A stretch of DNA of 64,000 bases from Nemertoderma westbladi (taxonomy: Eukaryota; Xenacoelomorpha; Nemertodermatida; Nemertodermatidae), in the NCBI GenBank assembly GCA_032718475.1, contig JAUCBJ010004884.1:24012-88011 (forward strand), given 5' to 3'. The stretch's first letter is position 1. The number at the start of each line of letters is the position of its first letter. The notes beneath the pieces were generated by a model. The model was not told the origin of the DNA, did not search any database, and saw only the letters and a program-made list of their open reading frames with translations. This document shows positions 39,841-50,285 of this stretch, piece after piece. The translations under genes were made by a program, and so were the position numbers.

Positions 39841-41690
39841 AACTACGTGGCGCTTGCGGTGCCCACAACCACTCTACTATCTGGCACCCTATGTGCCCTT
39901 CTACTACTCAACTACCTCTCTAGCTCTACTACCTGGCACCCTATGTGCCCCCTCTGCTCTACTCTACTACCTGGCACCCTATGTGCCCTCTCTACTACAC
40001 TACTACCTCTCTAACTCTACTACCTGGCACCCTATGTGCCCCCTCTACTACACTACTACCTCTCTAACTCTACTACCTGGCACCCTATGTGCCCGTCTCT
40101 ACTCTTCTACTCACTGGTACCCTATGTACCCTCTCTACTACCTCTAACACTCTACTCTACTACCTGGCACCCTATGTGCCCTCTCTACTCTTCTACTACC
40201 TGGCACCCAATGTGCCCGTCTCTACTCCTCTACTCCCCCTTTACGTCTCATCGCCTACACGTGACGCTCTGAGTGCCGGCAGAGTGGGTACGTTAATTAT
40301 GTGAACTACTACTGACTCTCACTAACTCTACTTCTATCTACGTGGCGCTAACGGTGCCCACAACCACAACCGGTACTACGTACCCTCTTACTAACTCTAC
40401 CTCTATCTACGTGGCGCTAACGGTGCCCACAACCACAACCGGTACTACGTACCCTCTTACTAACTCTACCTCTATCTACGTGGCGCTAACGGTGCCCACA
40501 ACCACAACCGGTACTACGTACCCTCTTACTAACTCTACCTCTATCTACGTGGCGCTAACGGTGCCCACAACCACAACCGGTACTACGTACCCTCTTACTA
40601 ACCTCTAACTCCCACTAACTCTAATTAACATACCCTGCTCTTACATCAAACACATCATCACGCCCGTGCCCCACTAAGTTCAGCGCATTCCCTACTAACT
40701 CTAACTACGTGGCGCTTACGGTGCCCACAACCCTCTACTGCTACTACTAACACCCCTAACTAGCGGTACTACGTACCCTCTTACTACTCTAGCTCTCTCT
40801 ACTAGCTAGCGGTACAACGTACCCTCTTACTACTCTAGCTCTCTCTACTAGCTAGCGGTACAACGTACCCTCTTACTACTCCTACTCTCTAGCCGGTACT
40901 TACGTACCCTCTAACTCTTACTCTCTAACCGGTACTTACGTACCCTCTAACTCTAACTAACTAGCGGTACTTACGTACCCTCTAACTCTAACTCTAACTA
41001 GGTACTACGTACCTTCTAACTCTAACTCTAACTAGGTACTACATACCTACTAACTCTCTAACTATCGGTACTACGTACCCTCTAACTCTAACTCTAACTA
41101 GGTACTACGTACCTACTAACTCTAACTCTAACTAGGTACTACGTACCTACTAACTCTAACTATCGGTACTACGTACCCTCTAACTCTAACTCTAACTAGG
41201 TACTACGTACCTACTAACTCTCTAACTCTAGGTACTACGTACCTACTAACTCTAACTCTAACTAGGTACTACGTACCTACTGACTCTCTAACTAACTCTA
41301 GGTACTACGTACCTACTAACTCTCTAACTCTAGGTACTACGTACCTACTAACTCTAACTCTAACTAGGTACTACGCACCTATTAACTCTAACTCTAACTA
41401 GGTACTACGTACCTACTAACTCTTACTAACTCTCTAACGGTACTACGTAACTACTAACTCTAACTCTAACTAGGTACTACGTACCTACTGACTCTCTAAC
41501 TAGGTACTACGTACCTACTAACTCTTACTAACTCTCTAACGGTACTACGTACCCCTTAACTCCTACTCTCTAACGGTAGAGAGACTCTCTAACTCTTACT
41601 CTAACACTAACTATCAGTGCTAACTGACTAACTAACTAACTCTGACCCTAGGTACTACGTACCTCCTAAATAACTCCTAACTACCTAACT
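39841..41690. repeat. Hairpin-rich array (GGCAC...GTGCC and GGTAC...GTACC units)
   Basis: Dozens of short inverted repeats separated by ctaactcta-type spacers. The first part has GGCACCCTATGTGCC (several copies) and GGTACCCTATGTACC. Then a 69-bp unit is repeated four times (40342-40608) with GGCGCTAACGGTGCC and GGTACTACGTACC. From about 40800 on, GGTAC-TAC-GTACC variants recur every 30-45 bp. The stem changes in a paired manner while the spacers stay pyrimidine-rich. Reading frames across it are repeat products. Confidence 0.9.
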
Positions 41691-41724
41691 TCTACCTACT
41701 TTATTATTTAATTATTTTATTTAA

Positions 41725-43896
41725 TTAAATAATTATTTTATATTTCGTGCGTGGGAAGGGCGTCTCGCCCTCATTCCCACCCCCCTCAGTCCAAAACTTT
41801 GGACGACTAAAAACTCTCACGTGCCCCTTCTTCCGGTAGGCACTCTCCTGCTGCCCTCCTATACGTCCTCTAACTCTTCGCCACACTCTCTTCGGTGCTA
41901 CCTTTGCTGGCCTCCCCCTTCGTATGTGCGCTGGCATTAGAGCCCTCGACGACCCCCGCTCGTCCCTCGGTATACGCGGTGTCTGCTCATGTAATGCCCC
42001 CTCGCACTGTGTCCGTCCTGCGTGTGTATGCAACACGCCTCCTTCTACTTTCCCGACTCCCTTATGTTTGCTAATGGGCTTCTCTGCCCCTGGTTTAGTC
42101 CTTTCATATCCTCTCCCTTTCCAACACTCTCCGGATCTGTGTCCTTTTACCACACATTGATGACATAGTCCGTTTGCGTCTGTGTAGGCTACACGATCTC
42201 GTTTGGGCAACGCTTGCCAGTACTTGCAACTCCTGGTCTTATGTGTTCCGTCCCGATGTAATTGACATTGGAATCCTGGATTATAGCGTTTCCTGTATAG
42301 TCCTTCACGTATCGCGCTTAGGTTTATATGTACCGATTTAATGTTTCGATTGTCTAGACTCGGCCTACTGGGTATATTGGGATTGTATTTATTTTTGGTG
42401 TTATTTTCTTCCTGTCCCTGCCACGGTGTGGCCCTGCTCCCAGCTAACTGTGGGCTAGCAGTCCCCTGTACGGCCGCGTGTGGTATTGACTGTCCGCACG
42501 ACCTGTTCTCGTCCAAGGGGTTCGATGTTCTCGCTCCTATTGGGGTATATTGTCGATATTGTGATGGGGGAATGTCACCCTGTCCCCCCCCAGCCGGTAT
42601 GTTTGGTACTGGGGTTGATGTTAATATATTGGGGCCCATACGTCTATCTCCAATAACTCCCCCCTCCCCTGGATATATGTTATGTCCCTGTGTATTATTA
42701 TAGTCATGCTGCTGTACCGATATAGGCCTACCTACCTCTCGCCTACCTACCGGTATGTACTCCGCGACTTCCGGGTTTAATCCCGTCGTTCGCGCTACCC
42801 CATCGCCTACTCTATCTCTCCCAGCATGGCCTATAATAGTATGTGCAGTAAGGCCTACAGTATGTCCTGCAGTCTGCATGTGCCCTTCCGAACCGAAGTT
42901 TATTCTTCGCGAATCTCGAATCTCCCCGCGACTACTGCACTCTCGATCGGCAGCTATATCCCGTCGGGAAGCTTCTCTCCGATCCCCTCTCCTGTTCTCA
43001 ACTCTGTATTGGTACGTCTTGTACCCCTCTCTTGGCGTGCGGTGCGTTTCTCCGGGGCGACGGCAATCTCCCGAAGTTCGACCCCACTGGCTCCCTGACT
43101 CCATCTCTACTATCGACGGTTCGTTATCCGTCCTCGCACTCCTATCATTCGTGGCGACACTTCTTCTACTATCTTCTCTTCTTCTCTTTTCTGTGTAGTA
43201 TTCCGGCTCGTGAGGTCTCTCGTCGACCTCCCGGTTAAACTCCACTGTTCTTCTTCTCTCTTCTGGTCGGGCTCGACGCTTCGCCTGCCCTCTCGCGACG
43301 TCAACCTGCCTCTCTCTGCTCGATCGCACGCCGCTGGGGATACTCGCAATCCCCCTATTACTCTCCGTCGCCGGGTGTTGCGGTTTACCTGATTCGGCCC
43401 GCGCATTATCCGCTGACGGCTGTGGGACACTCTCTGCCCCCCCTCTCTCTCTACTAACTTCTCGCGGTGGGGTGTCCGTAGCCCCCCCCCACCCGCCACT
43501 TCTAACTTCACTATCTCTTACTACACTTCTGCACCCCTCTTGTGGGGCATTCTCTGCCCCCCCTCTCTCGCCACTAATCTTATGTGGTGGGGCGCCGGCA
43601 GCCCCCCCCCACTCGCCACATCTAACTTCACTATCTCTCACTTCGTCTCTACACCCCTCTCTAGTCGACGCACTGTCTCTACTACGGCTGGGTCTATTCA
43701 CCCCCGCCTCTCTCTCTACTACTGCGTGGCCCATCAGGCCTACTTCGGGTTGGCTCAACCCCGCTACCTCCTGCCTACCAACTACGTGGCCTACCAGGCC
43801 GCCGTCGGGTTGGCTCAACCCTGCCACCTCCTGCCTACTAACTACGTGGCCTACCAGGCCACCGTCTGCTGAGTTATGTACGTCCGACACGCTCAT
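41725..43896 (-). CDS. Gag zinc-knuckle portion of the gag-only element
   Basis: A 723-aa frame. The N-terminal part has a repeated GLVGHVV / EVAGLSQP unit. A long Arg/Glu/Ser-rich disordered stretch follows. Near the end CQLHRDGTHKTRSC and CHQCVVKGHRSGEC show the same two-finger spacing as in the other two BEL-type Gags of this window. The frame is open upstream of the Met through an Asn-rich linker (to about 44184), so it is probably the continuation of the ORF at 44166-45515 after a frame change in a run of ten G. The basic tail ends at 41725 without a protease. A nucleic-acid-binding Gag is the likely role. Confidence 0.7.
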   Translation of the reverse strand: MSVSDVHNSADGGLVGHVVSRQEVAGLSQPDGGLVGHVVGRQEVAGLSQPEVGLMGHAVVEREAGVNRPSRSRDSASTREGCRDEVRDSEVRCGEWGGAAGAPPHKISGERGGAENAPQEGCRSVVRDSEVRSGGWGGATDTPPREVSRERGGAESVPQPSADNARAESGKPQHPATESNRGIASIPSGVRSSRERQVDVARGQAKRRARPEERRRTVEFNREVDERPHEPEYYTEKRRREDSRRSVATNDRSARTDNEPSIVEMESGSQWGRTSGDCRRPGETHRTPREGYKTYQYRVENRRGDRREASRRDIAADRECSSRGEIRDSRRINFGSEGHMQTAGHTVGLTAHTIIGHAGRDRVGDGVARTTGLNPEVAEYIPVGRREVGRPISVQQHDYNNTQGHNIYPGEGGVIGDRRMGPNILTSTPVPNIPAGGGQGDIPPSQYRQYTPIGARTSNPLDENRSCGQSIPHAAVQGTASPQLAGSRATPWQGQEENNTKNKYNPNIPSRPSLDNRNIKSVHINLSAIREGLYRKRYNPGFQCQLHRDGTHKTRSCKYWQALPKRDRVAYTDANGLCHQCVVKGHRSGECWKGRGYERTKPGAEKPISKHKGVGKVEGGVLHTHAGRTQCEGALHEQTPRIPRDERGSSRALMPAHIRRGRPAKVAPKRVWRRVRGRIGGQQESAYRKKGHVRVFSRPKFWTEGGGNEGETPFPRTKYKIII

Positions 43897-44184
43897 ATTA
43901 ATAGCACCATTCCCAATATTATTTGTTAAATCAATTAAATTGTTAGAATTTGAAACGGGATTATTATTTAAATTATTTAAATTACTTAGATCACTACTAT
44001 TCTCTAAACTTAAATTATTATTCGAATTATTTTGCGGGTTTGAATTGAAATTATTATCTAGAGTATTTGTATTTAAATTTAAATTACTACTACCCGGTAA
44101 AATATCATTTCCTGTAATAAAGGGATTAGGGTTGTTTACTACGGTACTATTAATATTATCTACTTCTAACGTACTATTATTACC
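43897..44184 (-). other. Asn-rich linker frame joining the two gag parts
   Basis: Minus-strand reading in the phase of the 723-aa ORF is open over this whole stretch and is very rich in Asn, Leu and Ser (for example NNPNPFITGNDILPGSSNLN). Absence of stops in such AT-rich DNA supports real coding. Confidence 0.6.
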
Positions 44185-45515
44185 CCCCCCCCGCCCGTAC
44201 GGCTACACCAGCTCTGGTTCTCTCGCCCGGTGTCTGTAAGTGGGGTCTCACTCTCTGACAGTTCCAACCGCGCCAGTTCTAGTCGGCGCTGGTCTAGTTT
44301 GGCTTGATATTGCGCAAGCCTCCCTAGCTGAGCACGCAAATCTTCCCGCTCACGCTCTATCTCTATCTCTCTCTCTATGCACTTTCGTAAACTTTGCTCG
44401 GCCAACTCGGTATCTCTCGCAACCATCTCAAGCCACGTTGCCGGCTCGTCCCCTACTCTCATCTCCCGCTCTCTACACTCCTTGACTCTCTCTCTATCCT
44501 CCCTTGCCCACTCTCTTTCTCTCTCCAACCATGCGGTTTCCTCTCTCAATTGTCTCTCTAACTCATTCTGCTCTGTCGCCACCATCGCTAATTCATACGT
44601 CAGATTTATTTTTAGCACCCTTCTTTCTTTCGCGGAGGATGTAGCAGACTTATCGGTTGCGACGGACTCCCGCCGCCCCTCCGTCCTACTAACTTTCTCC
44701 CGCCTCCCGGAACTTCCTCCAACCGACGAGACCGAATCCTCGGAGTTAACCTCGGATTCGCCCTCCTCAGGTCTCTTCCAACCCACTAACTTAACTCCCC
44801 GGGCATCGACTAAGTATGGCCCTATGTACACTACACTAGGTTCCATACCCCTACACTCCCATAGTTCAATCAGTTCGTTGGCAACTCCCCTCGCCCTCTC
44901 CTCGGCTAGTTCTCTCTGCCCAGAACACACTAGGTGATCAAAGTATCTGTTCGACTCACCTAGTCCCTTTGTCATCCTGACCTCGTCTATCCTCGCCCCC
45001 TCCTTGGCCTCCTTTAGTAGTTCCCGGGTCGCGTTGTAGGCCCGTCGAAGTCGATCAGAAACCCCGACGTCCTCGTCGCCGACCTCTCGTCCGTCCCTCC
45101 GGGTTCGACGTCGTACCGGCGGCTCCACCGTCGCCGTTCCGGTGGGCCGTCCGTCGCCCTCGGCCTGTAGCTGGCCGGCGACATCGGTACCAATCTCTCC
45201 TCCGTCTCTTCGCGTCCGGCGTCGCACCGTCGGCCCCACCGGTTCGGTGGGCCGCTCGTCGCCCTCGGCCGGTAGCTGGCCGGCGACATCGGCGCGCCGT
45301 TCTCCGTCCCGTGTCGACTCATCTCCCTCTCCCTCCGTCTCGCTCTCTCTCTCTCTTGGCTCGACTTCGGGTTCCAGGCCCTCCTCGTCCTGTGCTTCCG
45401 GTTCGCCCGTTATCGATGGCTCCGGCGTCGTGGGCCTGTATCGTTTGGTCGCGGCCTCGCGGATCGTTAGGTCTTCGTCCGGGGTCCGCGTCGGTGTCTC
45501 GCCCGATTCACTCAT
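44166..45515 (-). CDS. Gag N-terminal portion with coiled coil
   Basis: A 449-aa frame from Met 45515. It starts with an acidic, Pro/Thr-rich region containing a duplicated VAGQLPAEGD / VAGQLQAEGD segment, then a conserved-looking stretch (RRAYNATRELLKEAKEGARI). It ends in a long Glu/Arg coiled coil (about residues 300-430). It stops shortly after a run of ten G (plus-strand C run 44183-44192). A -1 slip on that run joins the Asn-rich linker and the 723-aa ORF. Similar coiled coils precede the capsid in the nested element. Confidence 0.7.
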   Translation of the reverse strand: MSESGETPTRTPDEDLTIREAATKRYRPTTPEPSITGEPEAQDEEGLEPEVEPRERESETEGEGDESTRDGERRADVAGQLPAEGDERPTEPVGPTVRRRTRRDGGEIGTDVAGQLQAEGDGRPTGTATVEPPVRRRTRRDGREVGDEDVGVSDRLRRAYNATRELLKEAKEGARIDEVRMTKGLGESNRYFDHLVCSGQRELAEERARGVANELIELWECRGMEPSVVYIGPYLVDARGVKLVGWKRPEEGESEVNSEDSVSSVGGSSGRREKVSRTEGRRESVATDKSATSSAKERRVLKINLTYELAMVATEQNELERQLREETAWLEREREWAREDRERVKECREREMRVGDEPATWLEMVARDTELAEQSLRKCIEREIEIEREREDLRAQLGRLAQYQAKLDQRRLELARLELSESETPLTDTGRENQSWCSRTGGGGVIIVR

Positions 45516-45629
45516 CTCGTTTGTGGCTGATGATTCGGCTAGCTAGGTTGCAGTTCTTAGAGTTTAACTAGGGCGGCAGCTCGGTTTAGTTACTGAGTTT
45601 AGCTGGGGAAGCAACACCGTTTTAGTTAC
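45516..45629 (-). promoter_or_regulatory. 5' leader of the gag-only element with a tandem duplication
   Basis: Between the gag Met and the right-hand LTR a block of about 36 bp (gagttta ... gtttagttact) is present twice, the inner copy diverged. One copy directly abuts the LTR, where the primer binding site should be; no standard tRNA match is evident. Confidence 0.5.
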
Positions 45630-46167
45630 TGTGACGGGATCCAGGAGGGATCCCGATTTATCCGATGTGGTATTTAGTCCACGCGTCCCCGCCGTGTATA
45701 AGAGTGAAATAAAGATAACTGAGTTCTGAAGTTCGGTGTATAATAAGAGGTTATAGGATATAGATATATTGTGAATTGTACGGTAGGCGGGATACGGTAA
45801 CTAAAGTCCCGTGATCCCCTAACTAAACTAATTGGCTGTACCCTACGCTAGCACTGCTGCACTGAGATAACTGAATCACTGATTACTAGGTTATTGGTTA
45901 TATTGCACGGTGGCCTTACTGCTACTCAATCGATGCCATTCCCCCCTCTGATTGGTTAATACCCTTGTTGGCGCCCCGTGGAGTATTCCCGTTCACTCCA
46001 CCTGTTCTCCTTGGGTTAGGGGTTTGGCCCCTGACCCTCTATTGTGTGCCTCCTTCCCACTCTTATTGGGATGGCACGAGTTGGTTAATTGCCCAATCTC
46101 GTGGCTCCCAATATTGCTTATCGGCTAATAACTTTATGGGGTGTTGGCGGGATTGAATAAGCTAACA
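45630..46167 (-). repeat. 5' LTR of the gag-only element (right copy)
   Basis: 538 bp, apparently identical to the left copy; followed by the duplicated aagta. Confidence 0.95.
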
Positions 46168-46211
46168 AAGTACTAGTTGCCACCGGTCAGCCGGTACCAG
46201 TAGTAGGGTGG

Positions 46212-48084
46212 TACCATGGCCTACTACACACAGGCCATAACAAGGACTTTGCTGTGAAATTAGCGTAGGCTGACTGCTGAATTATCAAATATTATATTTT
46301 CCACGAATGCAGGGTCCATATTTAAAAGAAGATGACTAGATTTTCGTAAGTAATTTAATTGAAACAGTATTTAATAATTAATTAATTAATTATCGCTAGA
46401 GTTCCTGCAGCTTTTATTTGTTTGTGGCTGCCTCTGGCTATGTTTGTGGCAGGAATGTTTGAACGCTTATAAGTCAGTCAATCAAGGATGAAATGGAACC
46501 AAACTTGGTACACATGTAGTCTATAAAAAATTTTGAAATTCTACACACAGACAGACTTCTACAGTTCCCCTGTCTGCCGCTAGGGGGCGAATTAACAGAA
46601 ACGTAAAAATAGCTGTAATTATAGAACCAACGATCAGATTCATCTGAAATTTAGTAGTAGTTACCTAAGAGCATTGCTTAATTAGAAATTCTACAGAGAC
46701 TTTTACAGTTCCTGTCTGCCGCTAGTGGGGAATTGTTAAAGCTCCAGTTCAACGTGCTTAGTACGGTTTAATAAACAATAAATTAATTATTTTATTCAAT
46801 ACAGTAATTATAACAGTAAAATGCAATGTATTCTATTTTTTAGTAAAATCAAGAGACAGGAGGGGGGTGGGACTGGACGCAAATCCCATCTTGGCGAATT
46901 AATATCCCGCCTCAATATTAATTTCTCAATTTTGGGAAAGGAGCAGGTTACAGTGGCACGTTATTTTAACCAAAACAATAAAGTAAACACAATAGAACAG
47001 GTTACAGTTTTATTTTTGAGAGTAATCAGCTGTTGTTATTTGCGTCCAATTTCCCCTGGAGAGGGATTAATTTTTATTGCGTCCAGTCCCCCCCCCCCCC
47101 CCCCCCTATCTTGAAATCAAATACCAAAAATATATTTATTATATGAACAATCTATTTGGAAATTGTAAGTTCGGCCTATCTCTTTACCATAAGCTCAGTA
47201 TCTTTATCTGGTGTGTTTTTATTATTTTACCAATTATTTAATACGTTTGATAGAATTGAACAACACCGCCCAACACAACCAACTCTCTATCCGCCTCGAG
47301 CTGTCGAGCATCGAGAATACGAGAAACTCGATCGAAATACCTGCTTATCCCAGTAGTATCCGTCCGTAGTCACCGGACCGCTGCGGTTTACTCCCGTAGA
47401 ACAGTAGAATTCCCGCAGCTTTCGACCCAATTCGACAACGAATTCGCTTCACACTTTCACGTCGCAGAGAACGTAATCCAGTGCGATACAAGTATGCCCG
47501 ACGTTCAACCATTTCCCCCAGGCGATACCAGGATCCGGGCCGCCGCTAAACCCAGATCGCAATCCTCGTCGATTCGTCCAGTCGTCGACGTAAGTCAGTA
47601 AGTGGGACTCTTCCCACCGCACTCCAAGGTGGGTGACCGGAGTGAGGCATGAGGAACTTGGCAGTGGCCCGCATTACGATCTGACCGACCGCCGTATTCC
47701 CAGTGTCTGAGTGTAGTAAATACCCAAATAGAATCGTACTGACAAACAAGCAATTCCGTAGCACTGCGTAGTATTCCCCCGTTAATCACCTCTTGAAGCA
47801 ACTCGGCTGCTCGGGTCCAGATACATCGGACTGTCGGGAGCGTTTCAGACAGTAATGGCAGAATGGAGCGGCATTTGCGAATATTTCCAATGGTTTTATA
47901 ATAAATAAGGGGATTAAATGCTAAAACAAATGGATTATTCCTAACCCCACCCCAATACAGCAGTATACCTAACAGTATATAGCTTGTACCACAGTACCAT
48001 AATCTGATAATCAGCACAGTCAGCCTACGCTAATTTCACAGCAAAGTCCTTGTCATGGCCTGTGTGTAGTAGGCCATGGGTGGT
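46212..48084. mobile_element. About 1.9-kb element with 75-bp terminal inverted repeats
   Basis: 46212-46286 and 48010-48084 are near-perfect inverted repeats starting CCATGGCCTACTACACAC, with an internal ATGGCCT ... AGGCCAT hairpin. No transposase is readable between them. The inside carries a smaller inverted-repeat insertion (46850-47112) and a duplicated phrase ctgtctgccgctag (46571, 46715). No target duplication identified. Confidence 0.65.
46850..47112. mobile_element. Small inverted-repeat element with poly-G/C ends
   Basis: Left end AAGAGACAGGAGGGGGG...GGGACTGGACGCAA, right end TTGCGTCCAGTC, a run of about 18 C, then TATCTT. These are inverted copies. The inside shares a GGAAAGGAGCAGGTTACAG phrase with the complement of 55.9 kb. 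No ORF. Confidence 0.65.
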
Positions 48085-48524
48085 ACCTACGGTGCGCACT
48101 ACAACTGACAACGGCAGTACAGCAATACGGTGTACCGTGCCAATGCAGCAATGACTGAATGATTAGCGGTAACTATCTAAACTATTATATTATTATTACC
48201 GGTGCCGGTACTGGGCTAATTAGGCCTAAACTTTAATCACCGCAAGGGTTGCCGGGGTTAATTAGATTACATGATATGGCATGTCTGCAGTGTATGGTAC
48301 CGGCTGACCAGTATTGCAGTATTGACTGATTGCAGGATTCTCGATTCAGGGATTGAGTACAGCCTGACAGTACCGGTACACATGGTACATGCAGACAACC
48401 CCAATGTATTGCAAAATTTGTCAGAAAAACCAGCTGATTTATCCTACAGTAATAATAATTTAACGCATTTTAAATTTGGATAAATAAATTTATTATAACT
48501 GCAATAACAGTTACACTGATGCTG
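48085..48524. other. Unassigned region
   Basis: Rich in ggtaccgg/ccggtacc phrases; no coding or element signature recognised. Confidence 0.4.
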
Positions 48525-48740
48525 CACGAAGACCCCACGCAAATTCTACTTGGAAAATTTTCAAACTTTTGCCAAACAACATGTGTACCAAGTTTGGATA
48601 GATTTCATCAAGGATTGGCCGAGTTATTAACGTTTAAAATAAAATACTGAAAAAAACGCGACAGAACGACAGAACGACAGGTTGATTAATGGTACCCCTA
48701 CGCTAAGGCTCACTCACTTCGTGGCTCGCCCCACAACGCT
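48525..48740. repeat. Dispersed repeat, copy 1
   Basis: Shares with 57360-57552 the phrases CCCCACGCAAATTC, ACATGTGTACC, GGATAGATTTCATC, ACAGAACGACAG and TTCGTGGCTCGCCCCACA in the same order. A fragment in the opposite orientation lies at 46484-46525. Confidence 0.8.
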
Positions 48741-49130
48741 CTCATCTACTGGAATAAAGTTCGCATCTACTGGAATGGAACAAAGTTCGCATCAACTGAG
48801 TTCACAGTTGAACTGCTGTCATTGGTACAGAGGCATTGTATCTTTAATGGCCGGAATATCCACCAAGCTTAGATAGAGGGAACCATTTGTAATAGTTTGT
48901 AATTATTCATTGTTACGCCACTTTTTACACCGTCATTTGTCGTTGCTCAGATACAGAGTTTGCTCTCAAGGAAAATATAGCTCACGGTATCAAACTAGAG
49001 AATGCGCCTTGGTGGTGGTCCTTCAACCCCATGATGCAACCTTTCCCTTACCTTGTAAATATAAGATTGTCTACTGAGTTCTGACACTATAATACAATAG
49101 CCTACTTAATATACGTTTTCAACAGTTAAG
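48741..49130. other. Unassigned region
   Basis: No coding signature or repeat recognised apart from the phrase aaagttcgcatc appearing twice near 48767 and 48784. Confidence 0.35.
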
Positions 49131-49230
49131 GGGACCATAACCCCATATCTATTTTTTTATTTATAAACCTACTATTCTGAAATTTTAACACAATAATCGG
49201 TGATCTTTTACTATGTTACTGTTAAATTGA
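49131..49230. repeat. Dispersed repeat starting AAGGGGACC, copy 1
   Basis: Aligns by eye with 59929-60025 over about 95 bp (ctatttttttatttataaa, ctactattctgaaa, gatcttttacta). Here only the start of the family is present. Confidence 0.8.
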
Positions 49231-49439
49231 TAGTAACTGTCAGCCCATGGCATATGTATGTATACCATAGTGGTTATACTATGAGATAGGTAGTAAGTAG
49301 TACTACTATAATCGTCCTGCTGCATTGAAACTGCACATTAAGATGCTCTGTCAGACATTTTGTCACCACCATACAATCCACAATTGGTAAGCCCAATGCT
49401 GCGTGCATTAAGAATGCTATGCTATGATGCTATGCTTAT

Positions 49440-49590
49440 CGAATAAATTGCACCGCCACAACTTCCTATCCCCCTCGACTTTCGCGAGATTTTCCACATT
49501 TTTAAGGCCAGTGTCCTTTAAGAGAAAGTCTCAAGAAGGTCATGTTGGCCACCAGGATTATTTTCTTCATGGGGCTGCCAGAGCACATAA
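49440..49590 (-). pseudogene. Short 3' fragment of the RTE-like LINE
   Basis: The complement matches the 3' end region of the LINE at 4538-6121: ccgccacaa, AAGGCCAGTGTCCTTTAA, CTCAAGAAGGTCATG and a gctgcca phrase. Strongly diverged. Confidence 0.65.
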
Positions 49591-49796
49591 AGTAATATTT
49601 ATTACATTTAAATTATAAAGAAAAATGATAAATATTTGTATTTTTAGTTAGCTTTTATTCTTCACTTATCTGGTTAGACATATTTCCAGAATATGTGCCT
49701 TTAGAAATCGGAATGTTGCCTTTATTGGTACTATTTTACCTATGTGTCTTTTTTGACACATCTGGCCTTTCTAGTAACTTTTTAAAATTTTCATAG

Positions 49797-49956
49797 TAGG
49801 GATATGGCTGTAAAAAAATTTAAAAAAGTAAAAAAAAAGGTAGTAGTGCCAATTATTCCCCAGGCAATCTGTAATGATTCACTTAATTTGAAAGGTTTAG
49901 AAGATGAATCTATGATTTGTGCAGGTTATGATGCAGGTGGAAAATATGTTTGCCAG
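49797..49956 (+). CDS. Internal exon of a trypsin-fold serine protease
   Basis: After an AG at 49795-49796 and before a GTAAAA donor at 49957, one frame reads VPIIPQAICNDS, then ICAGYDAGGKYVCQ. This is the segment of S1-family proteases that precedes the active-site GDSGGP exon, and ending directly after CQ is a common exon boundary in that family. The two cysteines and the CAGY phrase are in place. In chymotrypsin numbering the residue two before Cys191 is position 189, here Tyr instead of Asp, Ser or Gly. The stretch before VPII is Lys-rich. No neighbouring protease exon was found in the window: the next intron begins with a G-rich repeat. It may be a real exon of a large gene or a relic. 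Confidence 0.65.
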
Positions 49957-49998
49957 GTAAAAGTAACCCATTTATTAATGTACCAAGACTGCTTATTA

Positions 49999-50285
49999 AC
50001 ATTAATTCGACCGGGGGGGGGGGGGGGGGGGGGGGGGGTGTGAATTTACCCCACCCTGTTTTTTTGCCATGTATCTCGAAATTTTGTACACCTATTGCCC
50101 TGAAACCTTCTGACTTTTAATATTTTTCTATTTGCAAGATTTCGTGAAAGTTTCGCGATTTATGGGTGATATGTTCTCATTTTTAGGCACCTCAAAATTT
50201 TGGTCTCTCAAATTTTTAATTCGACTGGGGATGAGGGGGGGGGGGGGGGGTGGTAAATTTACCCCACCGTGTTTTTTGTTTGTTG
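49999..50285. repeat. Two similar G-run units
   Basis: The order taattcgac - poly-G - aatttaccccaccctg/cgtg - tttttt occurs at 49999-50065 and 50217-50280. The G runs are about 22 and 18 long. These look like ends of an element of the kind seen at 8.5-10 kb. Confidence 0.6.

Larger units (their letters stand above)
38393..46167 (-). mobile_element. Gag-only LTR retrotransposon (non-autonomous, BEL-like)
   Basis: Two 538-bp LTRs (38393-38930, 45630-46167) look identical by eye and start TGTGACGG and end GCTAACA on the plus strand. The 5-bp duplication aagta flanks them (38388-38392 and 46168-46172). Orientation is minus: a GGGGGGGAG purine tract lies inside the left LTR and the gag ORFs run right to left. 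Coding content is a coiled-coil ORF and a zinc-finger ORF with BEL-like spacing, with no protease, RT or integrase. From the end of gag to the left LTR there is only a repeat array. Recent insertion is implied by the LTR identity. Confidence 0.9.

Noticed and set aside
40342-40608. Thr-rich repeat protein
   Set aside because: The reading frame is a by-product of a 69-bp unit repeated four times within the hairpin array.
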